A stretch of 64,000 bases of DNA from Spirosoma telluris. Lineage in GTDB: Bacteria > Bacteroidota > Bacteroidia > Cytophagales > Spirosomataceae. Below are positions 8,205-15,649 of this stretch, one piece after another. A program made the translations under genes and the position numbers. The stretch spans positions 1,984,001 to 2,048,000 of the forward strand of contig QLII01000001.1 of assembly GCA_003259005.1 (NCBI GenBank), given 5' to 3'. Position 1 is the first letter of the stretch, and the number at the start of each line of letters is the position of its first letter. The notes under the pieces are model-generated. The model ran no database searches, was not told the origin of the DNA, and was given only the letters and a program-made list of their open reading frames with translations.

Positions 8205-8792
8205 CTAGTGGCCCGATTCATTACTAAACAAGGTATCTAAGTTTCGCCGATCTACTTGAGTTGCCTTCCGAAATTGCCCAGGAGTTTGGCCGGTTACCTG
8301 TCGAAATTGAGTTGACAGATGTTGAACGCTGCTGTAACTCAGCCGCCAGGCTATTTCGCTTAATGTCAGTTCATCATACCGTAGCCATTCTTTCACTTTC
8401 TCAATTTTCAGGGCAATAATGTATTTTTCGAGGGTATGCCCTTCGCTAGCCGAAAATAAACTGCTCAGATGCGAGTACTCATAACCCAGTTTACGCTCCA
8501 GAAAAGTCGAATAGTTTTCAGTCGATAGCCTTTCCCCTTTCAGATACTGAATTTCGTTAATCAGCAGAATTTTTATGTGCTCAACCAGCGCCTGCTTTTT
8601 GTCGTCCACCAAATCAAATCCGTTTGCCTGTAACGTTTGTCGAATAGAGTCAAGCCCGAGTGCTGAAGGCAAGTCACTAACGTCCACTTCGCCTAACTCA
8701 ACCCGGCCAACAGTAAGGCCAAGTTTTTCGAGTTCTTCGCGCACAACCCGTTTGCACCGGTCGCACACCATATTTCGGATGGTCAGTAGCAT
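8205..8792 (-). CDS. AraC-family regulator with N-terminal HMA metal-binding domain
   Basis: This 195-residue protein joins two modules. The first 65 or so residues look like an HMA domain: MLLTIRNMVCDRCKRVVREE has the hydrophobic-M-x-C-x-x-C pattern, and the domain closes with LQANGFDLVDD. The C-terminal half is an AraC-type double helix-turn-helix (LTLSEIAWRLSYSSVQHLST, FRQVTGQTPGQFRK). The design suggests that metal binding at the CxxC site directly controls DNA binding. The start is the ATG at 8792; the frame continues upstream only as overlap with the receptor gene. The gene begins 12 bases inside the end of the TonB receptor gene, so the two are co-transcribed. Metal specificity (copper is likely) is inferred from neighbours. 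Confidence 0.85.
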   Translation of the reverse strand: MLLTIRNMVCDRCKRVVREELEKLGLTVGRVELGEVDVSDLPSALGLDSIRQTLQANGFDLVDDKKQALVEHIKILLINEIQYLKGERLSTENYSTFLERKLGYEYSHLSSLFSASEGHTLEKYIIALKIEKVKEWLRYDELTLSEIAWRLSYSSVQHLSTQFRQVTGQTPGQFRKATQVDRRNLDTLFSNESGH

Positions 8793-8803
8793 AGAGTTCC
8801 CGG

Positions 8804-11149
8804 TCAGATAACGGGTTTGAAACGAAAGCCCATATATATCATACGACCTGTGATAGGTCCCCACACCTGCGATCCGGCATCGAAACGAGCCCCAAAAGGG
8901 TCATTAGCCGCAACAATCGGGTTTAACTGACGAAATCCGGTTAGGTTTTCGCCACCCAGATAAATCTCCCAGCCGCTCCGAAATGCCCGGCTAATCTGTG
9001 CGTTCAGGTTATAATAGCCAGGAGCCATATCAACGGGCATATTCTGGTAGCTGGTATGCACATATCCTTCACGCAAATACGGAATTCGTCGGGGCCCATT
9101 CCATTGGAGAGTGGCATCAAATTTCCACTTATCGAATGGCAACGCATAACCCGCATTAAGCAACACGCGATCCCGGCTAACCATCATTTTAGGTAGCAGA
9201 CGTTCCTCCCCGAATGGACCACCCATGCTCTGTTCCACATCGAACAGCCTGTACGCAGCTTTTACTTCAAAGCGTTTCGCGGGCTGTATATTAAGTTCGG
9301 CCTGAAAACTGTTTGCAAAGGAGCGGCCCTTACCGCCAGAGTCAGCCAGATTATAGAAATAGAGTTCGCCGGGATGCTCAATATCAACAATTAATTGATT
9401 CTGAAAATCGGTTCGGTGATAGTCCACAACTAAGGAGGCTTTTTTACCCAACAGATTGAAATCCTGCGTTACGCTTAAACCATAATTCCACGACGATTCG
9501 ATCTGTAACGGCTTGTTGAGAAAAACTGCCCGTGAACTCACTAAGTAGCCAAAATTTTCGGCGAATGGATTAGCTGCCCGGAAACCACGCCCTGCTGACA
9601 TACGTACAGCCAGGTTTTGATTGACGTTATATTTGAGGTGCGCCCTGGGCGTGAACTGCGTCCCGAACAGGTTATGAAAATCAACCCTCCCACCCAACAC
9701 AAGGGTTAGCTTTTCAGGATAGGTATAGGTATATTCCACAAAAGCACCGGGTACCGATTCGGTGCGGGCCGTGCCTATAGCCCGGTATTGCTCGCGGTAA
9801 TCGTCTAACAGATAACTCAATCCAGCTTTAAAACTGTTATTGGTCGTCCCAATAATACTCTGGTAAATCAGGTTGGCATAAAACGTCTGCTGCTGACCGT
9901 TGTAGGGGGCAAAGCCAAAGTGAGCAGTTTGTTCATGGTGGACCCCATTAAGAATCAGGCCCAATCCTTTATACGGTTTATCGGGGTACAATTTGGCCGT
10001 TTTCGAGAAAAATTCCAGCCGCTTGGTCGTGTTCAGAAAACTGTAGCGCGATGCGCCAAAGCTCGATAACTGCCCTCCATCACGATCCTCATATAGAGCT
10101 TTGACTCCAAACTGCACCATGTATCGGTCACTGGCGTATTTGTACCGATTGATGAGATTAAGCTGCGTATAGAGTGGTAAATCGCGAAACCCGTCGTTAT
10201 TCTGATCAATTTCGGTACGGAGCGTACTGACATGCCCCAGAATGCCCACACTCCATTTTGGGCTGGGTACACTCGGCTGCGTTTGCCCGTTCCCCAGATG
10301 ATCAGGGGTAGGCTTTTGTGTAGTCAGCACTTTCGACCAGTTGACATTCCCTTCCAAACGACCGAAACTATTGGCATACGCATTCAGAAACAGCTTGTTA
10401 GCATCGTCTGGCTTTTGCAGTTCAACGTTCATCTGGCCACTCATCGACTCGTAGCCATTCACAACAGAGCCTGCTCCTTTGCCAACGTCGATTCCTGTAA
10501 TCCAGGTACCGGGAATGTAGTTTAACCCGAACGTTGTAGCCAACCCGCGAACGGTTGGGATATTCTCGACATTGGTCTGAACGTATTGGCCACCCAGTCC
10601 CAGAAACTGAATCTGCTTCGCCCCCGTAACGGCATCACTATACGATACACTCACGGAGGCATTGGTCTCGAAACTTTCGGAGAGGTTGCAGCAGGCAGCC
10701 TTGGCCAACGTCCGCTGGTTGATAAATTCGGTTTGAATTGGATTGATCCGGTCAATCTGGCCGGGTGCTCCCGATACCGTTACTTCCTGTAACGTTCGGG
10801 TACTGCGCAGGGTTACCCTTAATTCAGTAGCCAGATCGGTTACGGTTACTGTATCCGTCTGATAACCTACATAACTAATAATCAATTGATTAAAAGTTAG
10901 CTTGACTGGAATCTGGAAATAGCCATTGGCGTCTGTGAGAGTGCCAACGGATGTGTTGGCCCATTGTACGGTTGCGCCAACAAGAGGAATCTGCTTGCCA
11001 TTGGCCAGTTCACTTACACGCCCACGGATAGAGGCTGGCTGCGTCGAATCAGCAGCAAAAACTTTTTGTGGTGCTGATTGCGCTTCGCCCGAAAGGCTCA
11101 GCCACGGCCCAAAGGCCAGCACCACGATCCATAAACAGAGATATTTCAT
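8804..11149 (-). CDS. TonB-dependent receptor of the metal cluster
   Basis: This is an outer-membrane active transporter of 781 residues. A signal peptide (LWIVVLAFGPWLSLSGEAQ) is followed by a carboxypeptidase-regulatory-like domain (IRGRVSELANGKQIPLVGAT, residues about 40-125). Then come the plug (from QEVTVSGAPGQID) and a beta-barrel ending in YMGFRFKPVI. The plug contains a vicinal cysteine pair, AACCNLSESFE, which is unusual and suggests a thiol-bound metal. The start is the ATG at 11149; an upstream ATG would put the signal peptide internal. It lies between the Cys-rich secreted protein (upstream) and the HMA-AraC regulator (overlapping downstream). It probably imports a metal or metal complex; the substrate is inferred. 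Confidence 0.88.
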   Translation of the reverse strand: MKYLCLWIVVLAFGPWLSLSGEAQSAPQKVFAADSTQPASIRGRVSELANGKQIPLVGATVQWANTSVGTLTDANGYFQIPVKLTFNQLIISYVGYQTDTVTVTDLATELRVTLRSTRTLQEVTVSGAPGQIDRINPIQTEFINQRTLAKAACCNLSESFETNASVSVSYSDAVTGAKQIQFLGLGGQYVQTNVENIPTVRGLATTFGLNYIPGTWITGIDVGKGAGSVVNGYESMSGQMNVELQKPDDANKLFLNAYANSFGRLEGNVNWSKVLTTQKPTPDHLGNGQTQPSVPSPKWSVGILGHVSTLRTEIDQNNDGFRDLPLYTQLNLINRYKYASDRYMVQFGVKALYEDRDGGQLSSFGASRYSFLNTTKRLEFFSKTAKLYPDKPYKGLGLILNGVHHEQTAHFGFAPYNGQQQTFYANLIYQSIIGTTNNSFKAGLSYLLDDYREQYRAIGTARTESVPGAFVEYTYTYPEKLTLVLGGRVDFHNLFGTQFTPRAHLKYNVNQNLAVRMSAGRGFRAANPFAENFGYLVSSRAVFLNKPLQIESSWNYGLSVTQDFNLLGKKASLVVDYHRTDFQNQLIVDIEHPGELYFYNLADSGGKGRSFANSFQAELNIQPAKRFEVKAAYRLFDVEQSMGGPFGEERLLPKMMVSRDRVLLNAGYALPFDKWKFDATLQWNGPRRIPYLREGYVHTSYQNMPVDMAPGYYNLNAQISRAFRSGWEIYLGGENLTGFRQLNPIVAANDPFGARFDAGSQVWGPITGRMIYMGFRFKPVI

Positions 11150-11229
11150 GAGTTCGTTGATTGATAGAAAAATACCATAAACCCGCGTCATAAGGAACAG
11201 ACACCGGCCAGAGATTATCAATCAACGTA

Positions 11230-11679
11230 TCAAAGAAGGAGGCTACGAACGAGCGTCAGAATATCACGCCCGGACAGCGACGGGGGCGACGGAAAAATCG
11301 AAACAGATGACGACTTACTGGAAAAAATCCAGTCAACAAACCACGTTAGTACCGTAACAACACCAGCAGCAATCGTTTCGGTAAGGGTCTTAATAAACTT
11401 GGCTACCAGTTGGCTCAGCGATGACGAAATATCGACATTCTCATATTGCTGATCGTCCTGGCAGCACTGGGTCTTTTTAACAAGCGTTTGTCCAGCAGGC
11501 ATAGCCTGTTGGTCGATAGCGCAGCCTGTTTTTGTTTTGGTATCGCTAAAAGCGACAACCATCGTTTTTTTCTTGCCGCGCATCTGGCACGAATGTTCCA
11601 CCAGCCCAAAGCCCGTACTGCTCAGCAGTACGACACAGGCCATTAGTAGGTTGAACCATTGGAACAGAGCGCGTTTCAT
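11230..11679 (-). CDS. Cys-rich secreted protein, HYC_CC_PP-like
   Basis: This 149-residue protein has an N-terminal hydrophobic segment (LLMACVVLLSSTGFGLVEHSC). The mature part has a cysteine and a basic cluster (CQMRGKKKTM), a single cysteine (TGCAIDQQ) and a vicinal pair (TQCCQDD). It ends with a second hydrophobic segment (ITVLTWFVDWIFSS-like) and FPSPPSLSGRDILTLVRSLLL. The pattern His/Ser-Cys, Cys-Cys, Pro-Pro resembles the Bacteroidota HYC_CC_PP proteins found beside metal TonB receptors. It is probably a periplasmic or inner-membrane partner that receives metal from the receptor encoded 80 bases downstream. The family match is from memory of the motif and should be tested. Confidence 0.68.
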   Translation of the reverse strand: MKRALFQWFNLLMACVVLLSSTGFGLVEHSCQMRGKKKTMVVAFSDTKTKTGCAIDQQAMPAGQTLVKKTQCCQDDQQYENVDISSSLSQLVAKFIKTLTETIAAGVVTVLTWFVDWIFSSKSSSVSIFPSPPSLSGRDILTLVRSLLL

Positions 11680-11775
11680 CGTGGGACAAATATCTGTAGC
11701 TTACTCATTCAAAGCAAGTATTTGTACCTGAAAGTCCAGAATCTCATAAAAAAAGAGGGGTATTCTGTAAAAGTA

Positions 11776-11808
11776 AACTTCCCGAAAGTTCGAAACTTTC
11801 GGGAAGTT
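11776..11808. terminator. 15-bp perfect inverted repeat
   Basis: AACTTCCCGAAAGTT (11776-11790) pairs with 11794-11808 around a CGA loop. It lies between the DUF4494 gene stop and the metal cluster start on the same strand. A close relative is at 39291-39323. Confidence 0.8.
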
Positions 11809-11814
11809 GAGCGA

Positions 11815-12333
11815 CTAAACCGTTTCTGGCTCAGGGCTTATCACTTCACTGAGCGGGCGAAGATTGCGGGTTTCCTCTTCGTTATAGGGAAAGATGTCCA
11901 GAATTTTGGTCGTATTAACATCCGTGATCTCGAAGGGATCGAGTGCCGTTTTCAGGCTTATTTCCACGCGTTCGTAGGCCTCTTTAGGCGTTAGGGCGTT
12001 GACCAGCATAATACTGGGTGTTTTCTTCTGCTTACCGGTTTTTTCGTCGTCTGTGATGAACATGGCCTTCACTTTAAACCAGATTTCGCCCCCGTCTTCA
12101 TTATGAAACACATCGGCTAGTTTCATACGCGAAATGTTCGTAATTTCAAAATCGGGCGTGTTCGCGGCAATCTCCTGATAAAGACGTCCTTCGGCTTCGG
12201 TATAGCTGACTGCATCTACCAGATAGGCTTCGGTTACGGTTTTTTGTTTGATAAACTCTTCATTCCGGGTGCCGACATTCGAGTCGTCAATGGGTTGCTG
12301 ATAGCGGATTTTTCCGAGAAACCAGTTGGGCAT
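11815..12333 (-). CDS. DUF4494 domain-containing protein
   Basis: The product is 172 residues, acidic, soluble, with no signal peptide. It opens with the typical MPNWFLGKIRYQQ, and continues with VTEAYLVDAVSYTEAEGR and a second YERVEISLKTALDPFEITDV unit, matching DUF4494, a conserved Bacteroidota family without assigned function. The start is the ATG at 12333; the frame is open 35 codons further, but that part runs through an AT-rich inverted repeat. It appears to be transcribed alone, in the opposite sense to nothing nearby. Its role is unknown. Confidence 0.85.
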   Translation of the reverse strand: MPNWFLGKIRYQQPIDDSNVGTRNEEFIKQKTVTEAYLVDAVSYTEAEGRLYQEIAANTPDFEITNISRMKLADVFHNEDGGEIWFKVKAMFITDDEKTGKQKKTPSIMLVNALTPKEAYERVEISLKTALDPFEITDVNTTKILDIFPYNEEETRNLRPLSEVISPEPETV

Positions 12334-12391
12334 TTTAACGAATTTTAGTACTCTTTTAGAACATAAATCAGGGTGCAAAGGTGCCGAAAAT

Positions 12392-12470
12392 GAATGGATA
12401 ATGTAGAATGAATAATGCATAATTCTGCTATGATTCATTCTACATTATCCATTTTTCATTATCCATTCAT
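12392..12470. repeat. AT-rich inverted repeat, TGGATAATG family
   Basis: A 19-bp perfect stem (12395-12413 with 12433-12451; begins TGGATAATGTAGAATG) is followed by a further partial copy of its distal arm (TTCATTATCCATTC). Related AT-rich palindromes built from (T)GAATAATG units occur at 24275-24412 and 33836-33917. Confidence 0.8.
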
Positions 12471-13369
12471 TACTCCTTCTTGCTCGCCTTATTGGCCTGC
12501 CGGATTGTTTGTTCAAGCATATCCCACTGCTCAGTCGTGACTTTTTCCAGATGATTGAATTCACCTGCCATTAGCACTTCTCCCCCATCAATCGTGATGC
12601 TTTCTCCGGTAATATAGCCTGAGTAATCGGAGAGTAGAAAGGCGGCAAGGTTAGCCAGTTCGCCATGTTCGCCGACGCGGTGCAACGGAATGCGACTCGT
12701 TGGGTCCATCATGCTGGCCAACGGTTCGGGAAACAACCGATCCCAGGCACCTTTCGTTGGAAATGGGCCGGGGGCAATGGCATTGAGCCGAATCCCGTAT
12801 TTACCCCACTCTGCCGCCAGGGATTTCGTCATAATGAGCGCCCCACCTTTTGCTACTGCCGACGGCACCACATAGCCGGAACCGGTGGTTGCATAGGTCG
12901 TTGAGATGTTCAGGACAGTACCCGGAATTTTGTTTTCGATCCAGTACTTACCCACCGCCAGCGTGAAATAGTAGGTGCCTCGCAACACAATATCGACTAT
13001 CGTATCGAAGGCTTTGTACGACAACCGTTCGGTTGGGCTAATGAAGTTACCCGCTGAGTTATTGAGCAGGCCGTCGATCCGGCCAAATTTCTCAATAGTT
13101 TGCGCGATAACATTTTCGATCTCCGCTGTATTGCGAACATCGCAGGCTACAGCCAGCACCACACCCGACCCACCGGACCGTCCCGTTTCCTCCATCAACT
13201 CTTTTGCTGTTTCATCAATGACATGCTGCCGACGGCTGCAAATCGTTACGTTTGCCCCAAGCTGGAGTAAATAGCGACTAATCGACTTACCGAGGCCTGT
13301 GCCGCCACCGGTTACAATAATGGTTTTCCCTTTCAGCGCGTCGTCGCGCAGCATTCCTGTAGTTTTCAT
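12470..13369 (-). CDS. SDR oxidoreductase, 2,4-dienoyl-CoA reductase (DECR1) type
   Basis: This NADP-dependent short-chain dehydrogenase of 299 residues probably reduces 2,4-dienoyl-CoA during breakdown of unsaturated fatty acids. It has the Rossmann TGGGTGLGKSIS, the NNSAGNF segment, and the DECR-specific ISTTYATTGSGYVVPSAVAK region, where the usual YxxxK tyrosine is replaced as in mitochondrial DECR1. AAEWGKYGIRLNAIAPGP also matches DECR1 well. The start is the ATG at 13369. It lies 88 bases downstream of an ECH1-like isomerase gene on the same strand, separated by an inverted repeat. The two form a functional pair. Exact substrate preference is inferred. Confidence 0.85.
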   Translation of the reverse strand: MKTTGMLRDDALKGKTIIVTGGGTGLGKSISRYLLQLGANVTICSRRQHVIDETAKELMEETGRSGGSGVVLAVACDVRNTAEIENVIAQTIEKFGRIDGLLNNSAGNFISPTERLSYKAFDTIVDIVLRGTYYFTLAVGKYWIENKIPGTVLNISTTYATTGSGYVVPSAVAKGGALIMTKSLAAEWGKYGIRLNAIAPGPFPTKGAWDRLFPEPLASMMDPTSRIPLHRVGEHGELANLAAFLLSDYSGYITGESITIDGGEVLMAGEFNHLEKVTTEQWDMLEQTIRQANKASKKE

Positions 13370-13370
13370 A

Positions 13371-13463
13371 ATTAAAGAGCGAAAGAGCGAAAGAGCGAAA
13401 GTGTGAAAAGCTGGCGCGTTGTTTAGACGCTCTTTCACTCATTCACTCTTTCGCTCATTAATA
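13371..13463. repeat. GAGCGAAA-type inverted repeat
   Basis: The proximal arm is made of GAGCGAAA repeats and the distal arm of their complement (TTTCACTCATTCACTCTTTCGC). It lies between the dienoyl-CoA isomerase and reductase genes. A near-identical element is at 38550-38627 between prs and rplY. Confidence 0.8.
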
Positions 13464-14297
13464 ACCTCGACTTGATTTCTTATTAAACTCAGCTTTACGT
13501 TTCTCAATTGTGGATTGCATGGCTTCTGAGAAATCGTTGGACTGCAATTGGCTCGAATTCCAGACGGCTACATATTGCAGGCCATCTTCAATAGATTTGT
13601 TCTGGCTGTAATTCAGGACTTGTTTGGCGCCTTGCACAGCCGTAGCCGGATTGTCGGCAATTTGTTGAGCCAGGGTTGCAGCGGCCGCAAATAATTCGTC
13701 GGGTGTATCGTACACATGATTCACCAGGCCAATGCGTTCAGCAAAAGCAGCATCATAATCGGCACCGGTGAATGCCATTTCCCGGGTGAATCCCTGACCA
13801 ATAATGTGCGGAAGAAATTGCAATCCCCCAATGTCGGGCGTTATCGCGAGTTTGGCTTCACGCAAACTGAATTTGGCATCACGGGAACAGAGTCGGATAT
13901 CGGCAGCCGAAATCATATTCACTCCTCCCCCAATGCACCAGCCATGCACAGCGGCAATAACGGGTTTTGGCGATTCATGCATTTTCTGAAATCCGGATTG
14001 CATCTGCCGAATTTGGGTCATAAGCTCCATGCGCTGTTGAGCCAGAACCGTGCCCGTAGTCATTTTTCCCAGGCGAGGCATCATCTGCGGAATATTCAGG
14101 CCATAACTGAAATGATCGCCACTGCCCCGAAACACAATACAACGAATGTCGGGCATCAGATTGATCTCGTCCATTGCTTTAGGAAGCTCTTCCCAAAACT
14201 CCGGCCCCATGGCGTTACCCTTGCCAGGGCCAAGCAGCGAAACGGTTAGTACACCATCGGTCTGCGCGAATGATAAAGATTGATATGTTTGTTCCAT
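13458..14297 (-). CDS. enoyl-CoA hydratase/isomerase, ECH1 (dienoyl-CoA isomerase) type
   Basis: This is a crotonase-fold protein of 279 residues. The oxyanion-hole segments are GSGDHFSYGLNIP (about residue 60) and VHGWCIGGGVNMISAADIR (about 125), and acidic residues follow in TPDIGGLQFLPHIIG. The DIGGLQ.LP region and its partner gene suggest a delta3,5-delta2,4-dienoyl-CoA isomerase, which feeds the reductase encoded downstream. I chose the ATG at 14297 rather than the TTG two codons upstream. A 14-bp perfect palindrome 10 bases upstream of the start is a likely operator. Family certain, precise reaction probable. Confidence 0.82.
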   Translation of the reverse strand: MEQTYQSLSFAQTDGVLTVSLLGPGKGNAMGPEFWEELPKAMDEINLMPDIRCIVFRGSGDHFSYGLNIPQMMPRLGKMTTGTVLAQQRMELMTQIRQMQSGFQKMHESPKPVIAAVHGWCIGGGVNMISAADIRLCSRDAKFSLREAKLAITPDIGGLQFLPHIIGQGFTREMAFTGADYDAAFAERIGLVNHVYDTPDELFAAAATLAQQIADNPATAVQGAKQVLNYSQNKSIEDGLQYVAVWNSSQLQSNDFSEAMQSTIEKRKAEFNKKSSRGY

Positions 14298-14303
14298 TGC
14301 CAA

Positions 14304-14616
14304 CTAGTATGCATGCATACGGATTGCGTAAAGGTAGTGGAATTACCAAATGCAATGCAACTCCGTTGGCTAAAAGCCGGAACAGGGAAGCGTATAGGAG
14401 TCACTATGGCCTTGTATTGCTTGCTGTACCTGAGTAAGTATGAGGACAGAATTGTTTATCGTTTGATTCTATGGATTCCTATTGACCCTATTAACTTGAT
14501 AATCAGCTAAAAAAAGAATCGATAGAATCCACAAGAATCAATAGAATCATATTTGACCAAATGCTTAATTTCGATGCTGAGTCTTACTCTTCTCTATCTG
14601 TTCAGGAAGTATACGA
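14304..14616. other. 313-base intergenic region with promoter, palindrome and GATTCTAT repeats
   Basis: Next to the isomerase gene lies its promoter and a palindrome (listed separately). The rest is AT-rich and contains scattered, partly inverted copies of GATTCTAT/ATAGAATC at 14465-14485 and 14521-14548. The same words recur at 47921-47999. A 76-codon frame at 14280-14510 looks accidental. No gene is seen. Confidence 0.6.
14307..14320. promoter_or_regulatory. 14-bp perfect palindrome, probable operator
   Basis: GTATGCATGCATAC is a perfect palindrome. It lies between the likely -7 box (TACCTTTA, 14329-14336, minus strand) and the isomerase start at 14297, so it would cover the transcription start. 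This is typical of a TetR- or MarR-type repressor site. No regulator gene of that kind is in the window. Confidence 0.55.
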
Positions 14617-15642
14617 TTAAATCGTCAACACCATCTTAGCGTGCTGGCCCGTACAGGCTGTTTCAATTGCCGACGCCAGGTTACTGAATGATTCTCGCGC
14701 TGAGATTATTTTCCCTGGCTGTATAAATCCGCTTTCGATCAGACCTATCGTTCGTCGAAAATCAATAGGATGCTGGTAAATGATCGAGGTGATAATCGTA
14801 ATACCCTGCCGTGTCATGCCGAATTCAGTGATGACGCTGGGTTTGTCAGACAGGCCTGCAACAACCACGCAGGCACCACGGGGAGCAGCCTCTACCGATA
14901 GGGTAAAGGCCAGAGCGGCACCCGCACATTCAAAAACGGTATGCACCTTTGCTTCTTTCCAGATCGCAGCGATCTGCGATGTATCCGCATCAGCAGAAAC
15001 GGGTATCGCCCCAAAATTCGACGCCAGATTTACTTTTTCCTGAACACGGTCATAGGCCAGAACTGTGTAGCCCATTTTCTGGGCCAGATGCGTGACCAAC
15101 AGGCCAATAGCCCCTAAGCCAACCACTGCAATGGTATCGCCGGGTCGAGCGGGTGACGAATAGAGTGTGTGTAAGGCCACTGCAGTTGGTTCGATCACAA
15201 CAGCATCCTCATCACGAATTGATTTGGGAATCTTCCAGGCAAAACTGGCGGGGACTACGGCATATTCGGCGAAGCAGCCGGTTTCCAGCACGCCAATAAT
15301 GCGCTTATTGATGCAGATATTACCGCGCCCCTGCCAGCAATACTCACAGTGGCCACACGGGTAATTGGGTTCAATCACAACGCGGTCGCCGATCTGAAGC
15401 TGACTTACGCCATCGCCAGGTTTATCGACATAGCCGATACCTTCGTGACCAATAATCAAGGGAAATTTCAGGTCGGGGCGGTGGCCCTGAAAGATGGAAA
15501 CATCGGAACCGCAGATGCCAACCAGTTTCATTTTCAGCCGAACTTCGCCAGGACCAGGTTCGGGAATGGGGCGCTGCTGAAGGGTGATTGATCGGGCTGC
15601 GGTCAGGACACCGGCCTGCATAGAATTTCCTATATGACTCAT
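14617..15642 (-). CDS. zinc-dependent MDR alcohol/polyol dehydrogenase
   Basis: This 341-residue medium-chain dehydrogenase has GICGSDVSIFQGH (catalytic zinc Cys), GHEGIGYV (second ligand), the structural zinc cluster CGHCEYCWQGRGNIC, and the NAD-binding VVGLGAIGLL. It oxidises a sugar, polyol or aldonate. It resembles galactitol/L-galactonate/threonine dehydrogenase relatives rather than ethanol dehydrogenase. Its start lies 8 bases after the stop of the MFS gene on the same strand, so transporter and enzyme are probably one operon and handle the same substrate. The ATG at 15642 was chosen; GTG 15666 and ATG 15621 are alternatives. Confidence 0.82.
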   Translation of the reverse strand: MSHIGNSMQAGVLTAARSITLQQRPIPEPGPGEVRLKMKLVGICGSDVSIFQGHRPDLKFPLIIGHEGIGYVDKPGDGVSQLQIGDRVVIEPNYPCGHCEYCWQGRGNICINKRIIGVLETGCFAEYAVVPASFAWKIPKSIRDEDAVVIEPTAVALHTLYSSPARPGDTIAVVGLGAIGLLVTHLAQKMGYTVLAYDRVQEKVNLASNFGAIPVSADADTSQIAAIWKEAKVHTVFECAGAALAFTLSVEAAPRGACVVVAGLSDKPSVITEFGMTRQGITIITSIIYQHPIDFRRTIGLIESGFIQPGKIISARESFSNLASAIETACTGQHAKMVLTI

Positions 15643-15649
15643 GTCTCTT

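Noticed and set aside
13716..14249. 177-codon frame antisense to the isomerase gene
   Set aside because: Antisense shadow inside a conserved gene, with Cys/His-rich translation typical of reversed coding sequence.
14280..14510. 76-codon frame after the isomerase gene
   Set aside because: No signal peptide, domain or promoter; it overlaps the isomerase start, the operator palindrome and GATTCTAT repeats, so it looks accidental.
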